A stretch of DNA of 7,579 nt from Chitinispirillaceae bacterium. GTDB lineage: Bacteria; Fibrobacterota; Chitinivibrionia; Chitinivibrionales; Chitinispirillaceae. The notes beneath the pieces are model-generated. The model saw only the letters and a program-made list of their open reading frames with translations, was not told where the DNA came from and searched no databases. A program made the position numbers and the translations under genes. This document shows, piece by piece, positions 1 to 7,514 of this stretch. The stretch is taken from contig JAFGOU010000330.1 in the NCBI GenBank assembly GCA_016926315.1, positions 1 to 7,579 on the forward strand, written 5' to 3'. The stretch's first letter is position 1. Each line of letters begins with the position of its first letter.

Positions 1-1359
1 CTCAACGACATCCTCGACTTTTCCAAAATCGAGGCAAGCAAGCTCGATCTCGACATGCAGCCGTTCACCCTCCGCAGCGTCATATCGACAACCGTCTCAC
101 TGTTTACCATATACCTCCGTGAAAAAAATCTCACCCTGAAGGTAACCATTGCACCGGACCTGCCCGAGTTGATGGTCGGCGACGCCGGACGCCTGAGGCA
201 GGTGCTGGTGAACCTGGTCGGCAATGCGGTGAAATTCACTGAGCAGGGCGGCGTCGCGATCAGTGCCTACCGGGAGGCGGCGGAAGAAAGCTTCTGCCGT
301 GTCAGGTTCGACATTATCGATACGGGTGTCGGCATTCCGGAACATGCCCGGGAAAAAATATTCTTGCCCTTTACCCAGGTGGAATCCTCGCATGCGCGCC
401 GGTCGGGCGGCTCCGGCCTCGGGCTCTCCATATCGAACAGGCTTGTGGAAATGATGGGCGGCTCGCTTTCGGTAAAAAGCGCCGTCGGCAAGGGATCGAC
501 CTTTTCCTTTTCGGTTGCCTTCCGCCGCGCGACCGAAGAAGTATGCGCGGTCGCCCTGCACGGTGCAAACGAGCCGGACGATCTTAGCCGACAGGCAGCG
601 GCCGAACCACTCACCATCCTGATCGTCGAGGACAACAGCGTCAACAGCCTGGTCGCGTCGCACCTTCTCAGCAAACTCGGCCATATCGCGGCGATCGCTT
701 CGAGCGGACAAGACGCGCTCCGCATGCTGGCCGCGCAGCCGTTCGATCTTGTGCTCATGGACGTACAGATGCCGGAAATGGACGGGTATGAAGTCACGCA
801 GGCCATTCGCAGCGGTCGCGCCGGGGAAAAGAACCGGGCCTTACCCATTATCGCCCAGACCGCTTCGGCGCTCAAAGGCGACCGGGAACGCTGTTTTGCC
901 GCGGGGATGAACGGGCACCTTGTCAAGCCGGTATACCTTCAGGATCTTGCAGCGGCGATCAACCGGGTATGCGCGGCGGTAAAAGGCCCGGCGGCGCCCG
1001 GTGCAACCGGTTCAACCGCTCAACCGCCGATACTGGATAAAAAAGATGCCCTTGCGCGTCTGGGCGGCGACGAGAGCATCTTCAGGGAGGTCGTCGGCAT
1101 GTTCCTTGACCAGATGCCGGCCAGGCAAAAAGAGTTGGACGGCGCGCTTAAGGCGTCGGATTACACGACGTTGACGACGCTTGCCCATACGCTTAAAAGT
1201 TCTTCGGCTACGGTCGGCGCGTTGTCTCTCCAGTCCCTTTTCATCTCCCTTGAACGCGCGGGCAGAAGCGGCAATGGCGGGCGGGCAACGCAGCTCGTCC
1301 TGGAAATCCGGGAGGAATTCGACCGGTATCGCGGGGCGGTGGCGGTGGCGTTTGCATGA
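1..1359 (+). CDS. Hybrid sensor histidine kinase, C-terminal part (HATPase-REC-HPt), 5' truncated by window edge
   Basis: The reading frame is open from base 1, so this is the last 452 residues of a longer protein (numbered here from base 1). Residues 1-18 (LNDILDFSKIEASKLDLD) are the end of the DHp dimerisation helix; the phosphorylated H-box histidine lies upstream of the window. The HATPase_c domain follows: N box with N71 and N75, G1 box DTGVGIP from D107, F box FLPF at 121-124, G2 box GGSGLGL at 136-142. A receiver domain spans about 204-323, with acidic pair E210/D211, phospho-acceptor D254 in LMDVQMP, T287 and K309 in VKP. A short Pro/Ala/Gly linker leads to an HPt domain with H396 in AHTLKSSS. 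All phosphorelay residues in the visible part are present. The protein should pass phosphate from ATP through His, Asp and the HPt His to a separate response regulator. No DNA-binding output domain is present, and its sensor and partner are not in the window. Confidence 0.95.
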   Translation, partial: LNDILDFSKIEASKLDLDMQPFTLRSVISTTVSLFTIYLREKNLTLKVTIAPDLPELMVGDAGRLRQVLVNLVGNAVKFTEQGGVAISAYREAAEESFCRVRFDIIDTGVGIPEHAREKIFLPFTQVESSHARRSGGSGLGLSISNRLVEMMGGSLSVKSAVGKGSTFSFSVAFRRATEEVCAVALHGANEPDDLSRQAAAEPLTILIVEDNSVNSLVASHLLSKLGHIAAIASSGQDALRMLAAQPFDLVLMDVQMPEMDGYEVTQAIRSGRAGEKNRALPIIAQTASALKGDRERCFAAGMNGHLVKPVYLQDLAAAINRVCAAVKGPAAPGATGSTAQPPILDKKDALARLGGDESIFREVVGMFLDQMPARQKELDGALKASDYTTLTTLAHTLKSSSATVGALSLQSLFISLERAGRSGNGGRATQLVLEIREEFDRYRGAVAVAFA

Positions 1360-1377
1360 CCGGTGCGAAAAAACAGG

Positions 1378-1406
1378 TTGCCGCTTTTGTGCGGGAATTA
1401 TATTAT
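1378..1406 (+). promoter_or_regulatory. Sigma70-like promoter for the cold-shock gene
   Basis: A TTGCCG -35 box (1378-1383) lies exactly 17 bp before a TATTAT -10 box (1401-1406). The boxes match the consensus at 4 of 6 and 5 of 6 positions. Transcription would start near 1413, giving a leader of about 55 nt before the cold-shock start codon. An overlapping alternative -10, TATATT (1399-1404), has a 15-bp spacer. The assignment is by eye only. Confidence 0.5.
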
Positions 1407-1416
1407 TCACCATAAC

Positions 1417-1435
1417 GGGTGTCATGGTGACACCC
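1417..1435 (+). promoter_or_regulatory. Perfect palindrome at the predicted 5' end of the cold-shock transcript
   Basis: GGGTGTCA (1417-1424), a 3-base spacer TGG, then TGACACCC (1428-1435) form a perfect 8-bp inverted repeat about 10 bp downstream of the -10 box. As DNA it could be a repressor operator; as RNA it would fold into a tight hairpin at the very start of the leader. No T-tract follows, so it is not an obvious terminator. I recognise no specific regulator for it. Confidence 0.5.
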
Positions 1436-1467
1436 ATTTGTTTCATTTTTCAAAAGAGGTTTGTTGT

Positions 1468-1671
1468 ATGCCTACAGGTGTTGTCAAGTGGTTTAACGAG
1501 GCCAAAGGGTTCGGTTTCATTTCACCGGACGATGGTTCTCGCGACGTGTTTGTCCATTTTTCTGCGATCCAGTCAAGTGGATTCAGGAAACTGGAAGAGG
1601 GTCAGAAGGTGCAGTTCGAAGTCGTTGATGGTGCGAAAGGACCAAATGCTCAGAACGTAATCCCGCAATAG
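1468..1671 (+). CDS. CspA-family cold-shock protein (single CSD domain)
   Basis: This 67-residue protein is essentially one cold-shock domain, a five-stranded beta barrel that binds single-stranded RNA and DNA and melts RNA secondary structure in the cytoplasm. The hallmarks are complete: [18 protein letters not shown] opens the protein, RNP1 is KGFGFI (13-18), RNP2 is VFVHF (27-31), and the usual C-terminal strand pair reads GQKVQFEV...GPNAQNV. Length matches the family (65-70). The frame is open upstream to an ATG at 1363, but the start at 1468 is chosen because it matches the family N-terminus and has an AGAGG ribosome site (1455-1459) about 8 nt upstream. It has its own promoter, a leader with inverted repeats and a strong terminator, so it is probably transcribed alone. 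By eye it is less GC-rich than its neighbours, which is common in strongly expressed csp genes. Whether it is cold-induced cannot be told from sequence. Confidence 0.97.
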   Translation: MPTGVVKWFNEAKGFGFISPDDGSRDVFVHFSAIQSSGFRKLEEGQKVQFEVVDGAKGPNAQNVIPQ

Positions 1672-1690
1672 ATACTTCGATCCAAAACAC

Positions 1691-1725
1691 AAAGGCCCGC
1701 GAATGCATCCGCGGGCTTTTTTTTT
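1691..1725 (+). terminator. Rho-independent terminator after the cold-shock gene
   Basis: The core stem GCCCGCG (1695-1701) pairs with CGCGGGC (1710-1716), extended outward by a G-T and three A-T pairs. The loop is 8 bases and a run of nine Ts (1717-1725) follows directly. It lies about 20 bp after the csp stop codon. The convergent DUF4404-like gene ends at 1727, so the same stem may act weakly in reverse, where only a broken T-tract (TTTGTGTTTT) follows it. Confidence 0.93.
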
Positions 1726-1726
1726 G

Positions 1727-2059
1727 TTAAATCCCTATCTTCCAGAGCGTCTGGCCGATAGTGTTGATGAGCCCCGTCAGGGTGGGATGGGAAACCTCGA
1801 ATCGCCGCACCGAAAGGGTCAAACCGTCGAGCGAGTGCCTGAGCAGCTCCGGGTTTTTTTCGCCGCGGGTCGCCTCGTGCACCAGGGTCTCGGCATAACC
1901 GGTGATGCTGCGCGCGTCGTCGCGGTGCGCCTCCGACAGCCCCTTCACTTCGCTCTCCAGCCTGGCGAGGAGAACCAGCAATTCCTGCTTTTTCTCCTCG
2001 GGAAGCGTTTCGTTTCCCCTGATCCGTTCCTCGATGCGCTTAATCGTTTCGAATGCCAT
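1727..2059 (-). CDS. Small DUF4404-like protein, second gene after ettA
   Basis: This is a 110-residue soluble, charged, mostly helical protein of unknown function. No signal peptide, membrane segment, cysteine motif or catalytic pattern is visible. The C-terminal part, with RRFEVSHPTLTGLINTIG followed by L-W-K-IGI at the end, closely resembles the conserved end of DUF4404 proteins as I remember them (FE..HP.L...I..I...L..IGI). The N-terminal half (about 5-45) is rich in Glu, Lys and Leu and likely forms an amphipathic helix or coiled coil. The ATG at 2059 is preceded by AAAGGA with 6-7 nt spacing. It begins 19 bp after the ettA stop codon on the same strand with no terminator between, so the two are probably cotranscribed. 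That suggests, but does not show, a link to translation. The family call is from memory and moderately sure; that the gene is real is well supported. Confidence 0.8.
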   Translation of the reverse strand: MAFETIKRIEERIRGNETLPEEKKQELLVLLARLESEVKGLSEAHRDDARSITGYAETLVHEATRGEKNPELLRHSLDGLTLSVRRFEVSHPTLTGLINTIGQTLWKIGI

Positions 2060-2078
2060 GCCCTATCCTTTCTTTAAT

Positions 2079-3755
2079 TTACCGCTGCAGTTTCCGATAC
2101 TTCACCCGTTTAGGCTGATCGACGCTCTGGCCGAGCCGCCTGCACCGGGCGTCTTCATAGTCGGCAAAATTGCCTTCGTGCCACACCACCGTGCTGTCTC
2201 CCTCAAACGCAAGAATATGCGTGGCGATCCGGTCGAGAAACCAGCGGTCGTGGCTCACGACCACCGCGCAGCCTGAAAAATCAAGAATCGCCTGTTCGAG
2301 CGACTGGAGCGTCTCCACGTCGAGGTCGTTGGTCGGCTCGTCAAGCAGCAGCACGTTGCCGCCGCGCTGGAGCAGTTTCGCGAGATGAACGCGGTTGCGT
2401 TCGCCGCCGGAAAGCTCGCCCACCAGCCGTTGCTGATCCTGCCCGGAAAAATTGAACTTGCCGACGTACGCCCGGGAGTTGATGGTCAGCCTGCCGAGCG
2501 CAAGCGTATCGACGCCGCCGGTAATCTCCTCGAATACGGTTTTCTCGGGATCAAGGCTGTCCCGGGACTGGTCGATGTAGGAGAGTTGCACGGTCTCCCC
2601 TATCGTAAGCATTCCTCCGTCGGTCTTCTCCTGACCGGTGATAAGCCGGAGCAGCGTAGTCTTTCCCGTGCCGTTGCCGCCGATGACCCCAACGATCCCG
2701 GCGCGCGGCAGGTCGAAGGAGAGGTTCTCGAACAGCAGGTTGTCGCCATATGACTTCGTCAGGTTTTCCGCCTTGATCACCACACTGCCGAGCCGTTGCC
2801 CCTGCGGAATGATGATGCTCGCGGTCGTCACCTTGTCGGGTGTTTCGAGATTGCGCAGCTCCTCATACGCGTTGAGCCGCGCCTTGCCTTTTGCCTGCCG
2901 CGCCTTCTGTGACGTATGGATCCAGTCAAGCTCGTTCCTGAGACGCCGTCGGCGCACACTCTCCTCTTTCTCCTCCTGCGCGAGCCGCTCCATCCGCTGC
3001 TCGAGCCACGAGCGGTAGTTGCCCTTCCACGGAATTCCCCTGCTGCGGTCAAGCTCCAGTATCCATTCCACCACGTTATCGAGGAAGTACCGGTCATGCG
3101 TGACCAGGATCACCGACCCCTTGTATTCGCGCAGGTGGCGTTCGAGCCACGCGACCGACTCGGCATCGAGGTGATTGGTCGGCTCGTCGAGCAGGAGCAG
3201 GTCGGGTTTTTCCAGGAGCAGCCTGCAGAGGGCAACACGGCGGCGTTCGCCGCCCGAAAGTTTCGTGACGTCCGCGTCGCCGGGCGGCAACCGGAGCGCA
3301 TCCATGGCGATCTCGAGCTGCCGGTCGAGTTCCCATGCATCAAGCGTGTCGATCCGGTCCTGCAGGGTCGCCTGACGCTGCATGAGTTTGTCCATCTCCT
3401 CGTCCGACATCGTCTCGCCGAACATCATGGACACCTCCTCGAACGCGGTCAACAGATCCCTGACACCCTTCACCCCGAGCTCGACGTTACCCTTGACATC
3501 GCGCGATTCGTCGAGCCGGGGCTCCTGCGAAAGGTACCCCACCGTGCGCCCCTGTTCGATCCATGCCTCTCCCTGGTACTCGGTATCGATGCCGGCCATG
3601 ATCTTCATGACCGTACTTTTCCCGGAACCGTTCACGCCGATGATGCCGATTTTCGCGCCATAATAGAAAGAAAGGGAGATGTCCTTGAGCACCGTTTTCT
3701 GCGGAGGGTAACTTTTGTTGACCCGGGACATGTAGTAGACAAACTTTTCAGCCAT
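2079..3755 (-). CDS. ettA: Energy-dependent translational throttle protein EttA (ABC-F ATPase)
   Basis: EttA is a cytoplasmic ABC-F ATPase that binds the ribosomal E site and gates the first elongation steps according to the ATP/ADP ratio. From the chosen start the protein is 558 residues (E. coli 555). Domain 1 has Walker A GVNGSGKST (40-48), signature LSGGER (166-171) and Walker B LLLLDEPTNHLD with catalytic E191. A charged P-site tRNA-interacting arm follows (about 225-310). Domain 2 has Walker A GGNGTGKTT (359-367), signature LSGGE (448-452) and DEPTNDLD with E473. The C-terminus (SHDRWFLDRIATHIL, EGNFADYE, PKRVKY) closely follows EttA rather than Uup, YbiT or YheS. Both glutamates are intact, so it should be an active ATPase. 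The frame is open upstream to TTG at 3812 and ATG at 3797; ATG 3755 is preferred because MAEKFVYYMSRVNK aligns with the E. coli N-terminus. Its ribosome site (AAAAGAG, about 10 nt upstream) is weak. Confidence 0.95.
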   Translation of the reverse strand: MAEKFVYYMSRVNKSYPPQKTVLKDISLSFYYGAKIGIIGVNGSGKSTVMKIMAGIDTEYQGEAWIEQGRTVGYLSQEPRLDESRDVKGNVELGVKGVRDLLTAFEEVSMMFGETMSDEEMDKLMQRQATLQDRIDTLDAWELDRQLEIAMDALRLPPGDADVTKLSGGERRRVALCRLLLEKPDLLLLDEPTNHLDAESVAWLERHLREYKGSVILVTHDRYFLDNVVEWILELDRSRGIPWKGNYRSWLEQRMERLAQEEKEESVRRRRLRNELDWIHTSQKARQAKGKARLNAYEELRNLETPDKVTTASIIIPQGQRLGSVVIKAENLTKSYGDNLLFENLSFDLPRAGIVGVIGGNGTGKTTLLRLITGQEKTDGGMLTIGETVQLSYIDQSRDSLDPEKTVFEEITGGVDTLALGRLTINSRAYVGKFNFSGQDQQRLVGELSGGERNRVHLAKLLQRGGNVLLLDEPTNDLDVETLQSLEQAILDFSGCAVVVSHDRWFLDRIATHILAFEGDSTVVWHEGNFADYEDARCRRLGQSVDQPKRVKYRKLQR

Positions 3756-4323
3756 GAAGCAGGATCTCTTTTCACCTTGGGATTGGGTAGAAGTCATGGA
3801 AATATAAAACAAGACAGGGTGGATAAGGTCGGGCGGGTGATGGAAAGGGCAATAAAAAGCATAGCAGGCCCGAGGCCCTTTTTGGGCACTGTTATCAATG
3901 TCATCATCTCCCGTTCCCGCTGTCCCAGGGCACTGGCGGTGCGAGTAGCGCCGAAGGGCTCGATTGGCCAGAAAAGACCCCTGTATATCTGAATTTCAAA
4001 CAGCCTTCCGTTCCAAAATCAAACGTTTTTCAATTTTAAACACTGTTTTTTTCCTGCAATCTTTCTGGAAATTAATAAATTACATGCCTTCCTTCACCCG
4101 GCATATATATTGCTTAATTACCCGACATCAATGGAACCGTTTATCTGTCCAGGCCACTGTTCAGCCAAACTACTGTTTATGTCATTTCGAACGAAGCGGG
4201 AAATTCTCAACGGATCAGTACAATGGATTTTTCCCTCCGGTCGAAATGACCTGCAAACGGCTATTCTGAACGGAAACCAGGCGAATATCCAATAAAAACA
4301 AACCCAAACCAGGAGGAAGCAGT
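3756..4323. other. Long divergent intergenic region between ettA and groES
   Basis: About 570 bp without a supportable gene. Bases 3813-3990 are GC-rich and contain short hairpin-forming stretches (for example GGCC-cga-GGCC followed by CTTTTT near 3873-3888) but no convincing terminator or RNA gene. Bases 4000-4180 are markedly AT-rich, as expected for promoters, though I found no -35/-10 pair good enough to call on either strand. A palindromic repeat occupies 4181-4250. No CIRCE operator (TTAGCACTC-N9-GAGTGCTAA) and no clear sigma32-type promoter is visible before groES. Short open frames across the region have no ribosome sites and no recognisable protein features. Confidence 0.6.
4181..4250. 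repeat. Imperfect palindromic element, probably a dispersed intergenic repeat
   Basis: GTCATTTCGA (4181-4190) and TCGAAATGAC (4241-4250) are perfect 10-bp inverted ends. Inward, the arms stay complementary with mismatches over about 25 bases (GCGGGAAATT on the left against ATTTTTCCCTCC on the right), around a short unpaired centre near 4210-4224. This layout and the ends GTCATTTCGA...TCGAAATGAC match, from memory, palindromic repeats scattered between genes in several bacterial phyla. No target-site duplication is evident in the flanks. It ends 73 bp before the groES start codon. Confidence 0.7.
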
Positions 4324-4608
4324 ATGAATGTGAAACCGATGGAAGACCGGGTTATTCTCAAGCCCATGGAGGCCGAGCAGAAGACCGCCGGCGGTATCAT
4401 CATCCCCGACAATGCAAAAGAGAAGCCCCAGAAGGGTGAAGTCATTGCCGTCGGACCGGGAAAAACCAACGACAAGGGCGCGAAAATCGATATGACGCTT
4501 AAAAAAGGCGACAAAGTCCTCTACGGGAAATATTCCGGAACCGAGATCACGATTGATGGTCAGGAGTATCTCATTGTCCGTGAAAGCGACGTACTGGCAA
4601 TCATCTAA
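4324..4608 (+). CDS. groES: Co-chaperonin GroES (Hsp10)
   Basis: GroES is the 94-residue lid subunit of the chaperonin; a heptameric ring caps GroEL and closes the folding chamber in the cytoplasm. The sequence is canonical and full length: MNVKPMEDRVILKP at the start, the mobile loop at about 16-32 with the hydrophobic GroEL-binding GGIIIP (23-28), then GEVIAVGPGK and GDKVLYGKYSGTEI, ending ESDVLAII. The start is fixed by the family N-terminus and a strong AGGAGG ribosome site (4311-4316) 7 nt upstream. It lies 60 bp before groEL on the same strand in the usual bicistronic order. The promoter was not located, and the absence of a visible CIRCE element argues against classical HrcA control from the leader. 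Confidence 0.98.
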   Translation: MNVKPMEDRVILKPMEAEQKTAGGIIIPDNAKEKPQKGEVIAVGPGKTNDKGAKIDMTLKKGDKVLYGKYSGTEITIDGQEYLIVRESDVLAII

Positions 4609-4665
4609 CCTTCTTTTCCAGGGAGCAATCACGACAGAAATCAACCATTAAAAAGGAGTCCATGA

Positions 4666-6303
<1,638 letters not shown>

Positions 6304-6330
6304 TCCGGGCCGGTGATTACCGTGTTACCA

Positions 6331-6363
6331 AAAGCCATGGCGCGAAAGCGTCATGGCTTTTTT
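6331..6363. terminator. Strong hairpin terminator shared by groEL and the convergent ltaE
   Basis: AAAGCCATGGCGC (6331-6343) pairs with GCGTCATGGCTTT (6348-6360) over 13 bp with one G-T pair. It is closed by a GAAA tetraloop (6344-6347) and followed by a T-run to 6363. It starts 27 bp after the groEL stop codon. On the minus strand the same stem is followed by CTTTTGG, so it can probably also stop ltaE transcription; the ltaE stop codon (6351-6353) lies inside the stem. Confidence 0.94.
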
Positions 6364-7409
6364 GTTTCCCTGATACTTTCCTTGAGATCGCCCGCCAGCG
6401 CCTCCACCTCGGCTTCCGTGGTGTTCCACGAGCACATGAAGCGGGCTCCGCCGGAGCCGATGAACTGGTAGAAATGCCACCCTTTCCTCTTGAGGCGTTC
6501 GGCCGCCGCCGCTTCCATTTTGACGAACACCGAATTCGCCTGACGGGGGAGCAGGATTTCGACTTCCGCAATCTCACGCAACCTTTTCGCAAGCCGTTCC
6601 GCACACGCATTGGCATGGCGCGCGTTTTTCAGCCAGACGCCGTTTTTCAGGAGCCCCGCCCAGGGCGCGGCGATCATGCGCATCTTAGAAGCGAGCTGCC
6701 CTGCCTGTTTGCAGCGGTAGGCGAACTCTTCGGCCAGCGCAAGGTCGAAAAAGATGACCGCATCGCCCAGACCCAGCCCGTTCTTCGAGCCGCCCATGAC
6801 CAGCACGTCGATGCCGCAGTCGGGAGCGATTTCGCGCGGCCGGACCCCGAGTTCCGCCACGGCGTTCGCGAACCGCGCGCCGTCCATGTGCATCCGAAGG
6901 CCGTGGGCCTGCGCGGTCTTCTTGATACCATGCAGCTCGGAGGCGGAATATACCGTGCCAAATTCGGTCGCCTGGGTCACGCTCACGGCGCGGGGCTTGG
7001 GATAGTGGATATCGCTTCGTTTGGTGACCAGCCGCGTGATATCGCCGGGCGCCAGCTTCCCCTGGCCGCCGCTCCCGAGCAGAAGTTTGACTCCGTGCGA
7101 ATAAAATTCCGGCGCGCCGCACTCGTCGGTTTCGATATGAGCGTACTCATGACAGATCACGCTATGGTAGGAACGGCAGAGCGTCGCAAGGGCAAGCGCG
7201 TTGCCAGCGGTCCCGTTGAACACGAAAAACACTTCGCAATGGGTCTCGAACGCCTCCCGGAACAGGTCGCACGCCTCACGCGTCCACGGATCGTCGCCAT
7301 AGGAGACCGTGTGCCCCTCATTGGCCTTTATCAACGCGTCCATGGCTTCGGGACAGATTCCGGAACAGTTGTCACTGGCAAAACAGGGATTTTTTGGCAG
7401 CTCGGGCAT
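6351..7409 (-). CDS. ltaE: Low-specificity L-threonine aldolase (PLP-dependent, Pseudomonas type)
   Basis: The enzyme cleaves L-threonine and L-allo-threonine to glycine and acetaldehyde in the cytoplasm using pyridoxal phosphate (fold type I). The 352-residue protein resembles, from memory, the Pseudomonas low-specificity enzyme throughout: FASDNCSGICPEAM near the start, SYGDDPWT, VFNGTAGNALAL (phosphate-binding turn), H91 in YAHIETDE, D176 in HMDGAR (pyridine nitrogen contact), K209 in GGSKNGLGLG (Schiff-base lysine), KQAGQLASKMR, and GSGGARFMCSWNT near the end. All expected active-site residues are present. The frame extends upstream to 7493, but ATG 7409 is chosen because it matches the family N-terminus and has AAAGGA about 5 nt upstream. 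It stands alone on the minus strand, convergent with groEL. Its promoter probably lies in the AT-rich stretch 7491-7510. Serine, phenylserine or other beta-hydroxy amino acids could be the real substrate. Confidence 0.93.
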   Translation of the reverse strand: MPELPKNPCFASDNCSGICPEAMDALIKANEGHTVSYGDDPWTREACDLFREAFETHCEVFFVFNGTAGNALALATLCRSYHSVICHEYAHIETDECGAPEFYSHGVKLLLGSGGQGKLAPGDITRLVTKRSDIHYPKPRAVSVTQATEFGTVYSASELHGIKKTAQAHGLRMHMDGARFANAVAELGVRPREIAPDCGIDVLVMGGSKNGLGLGDAVIFFDLALAEEFAYRCKQAGQLASKMRMIAAPWAGLLKNGVWLKNARHANACAERLAKRLREIAEVEILLPRQANSVFVKMEAAAAERLKRKGWHFYQFIGSGGARFMCSWNTTEAEVEALAGDLKESIRETKKP

Positions 7410-7490
7410 GGTTTTCCTTTGAAACGGAACACGGGGCAACGGGTATAAAATACTATGCGACACCGGGAGAAGCGGTCTTTGGGGCGCCAG

Positions 7491-7510
7491 CATATCATAT
7501 TTTTATAAAA
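7491..7510. promoter_or_regulatory. AT-rich block between ltaE and the right-hand edge, possible divergent promoter region
   Basis: CATATCATATTTTTATAAAA is a sharp AT-rich island in GC-rich surroundings. It contains -10-like hexamers on both strands: TATAAA at 7504-7509 (+) and TATGAT, the complement of 7494-7499 (-). No convincing -35 box at 16-18 bp was found on either strand, so the exact promoter is not assigned. Confidence 0.3.
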
Positions 7511-7514
7511 TCGC

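Noticed and set aside
97..926. Long minus-strand open frames opposite the histidine kinase
   Set aside because: The plus-strand frame encodes complete kinase and receiver motifs; the opposite frames are Arg/Ala/Ser-rich shadows without motifs.
1363..1467. N-terminal extension of the cold-shock protein starting at ATG 1363
   Set aside because: The extension would cross the promoter and palindrome and has no family counterpart. A good ribosome site points to the start at 1468.
3756..3812. N-terminal extensions of EttA from TTG 3812 or ATG 3797
   Set aside because: There is no ribosome site upstream of either, and the extra 19 or 14 residues have no counterpart in EttA proteins, which begin at the residue encoded at 3755.
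3870..3895. A terminator-like GGCC-cga-GGCC hairpin followed by CTTTTT
   Set aside because: The stem is only 4 bp, no plus-strand gene ends upstream, and the T-run also pairs in an alternative GCCC/GGGC fold, so it cannot be supported as a terminator.
2916..3992. A 358-codon open frame on the plus strand opposite ettA
   Set aside because: It is antisense to a highly conserved gene, has no recognisable domain or ribosome site, and is the kind of long shadow frame expected opposite GC-rich coding DNA.
3964..4295. Small plus-strand open frames in the ettA-groES intergenic region
   Set aside because: They lack ribosome sites, run through the palindromic repeat and AT-rich promoter region, and show no protein-like features.
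7410..7493. A 28-residue N-terminal extension of the threonine aldolase
   Set aside because: The extension is Pro/Leu-rich with no family match, and ATG 7409 has a well-spaced AAAGGA site.
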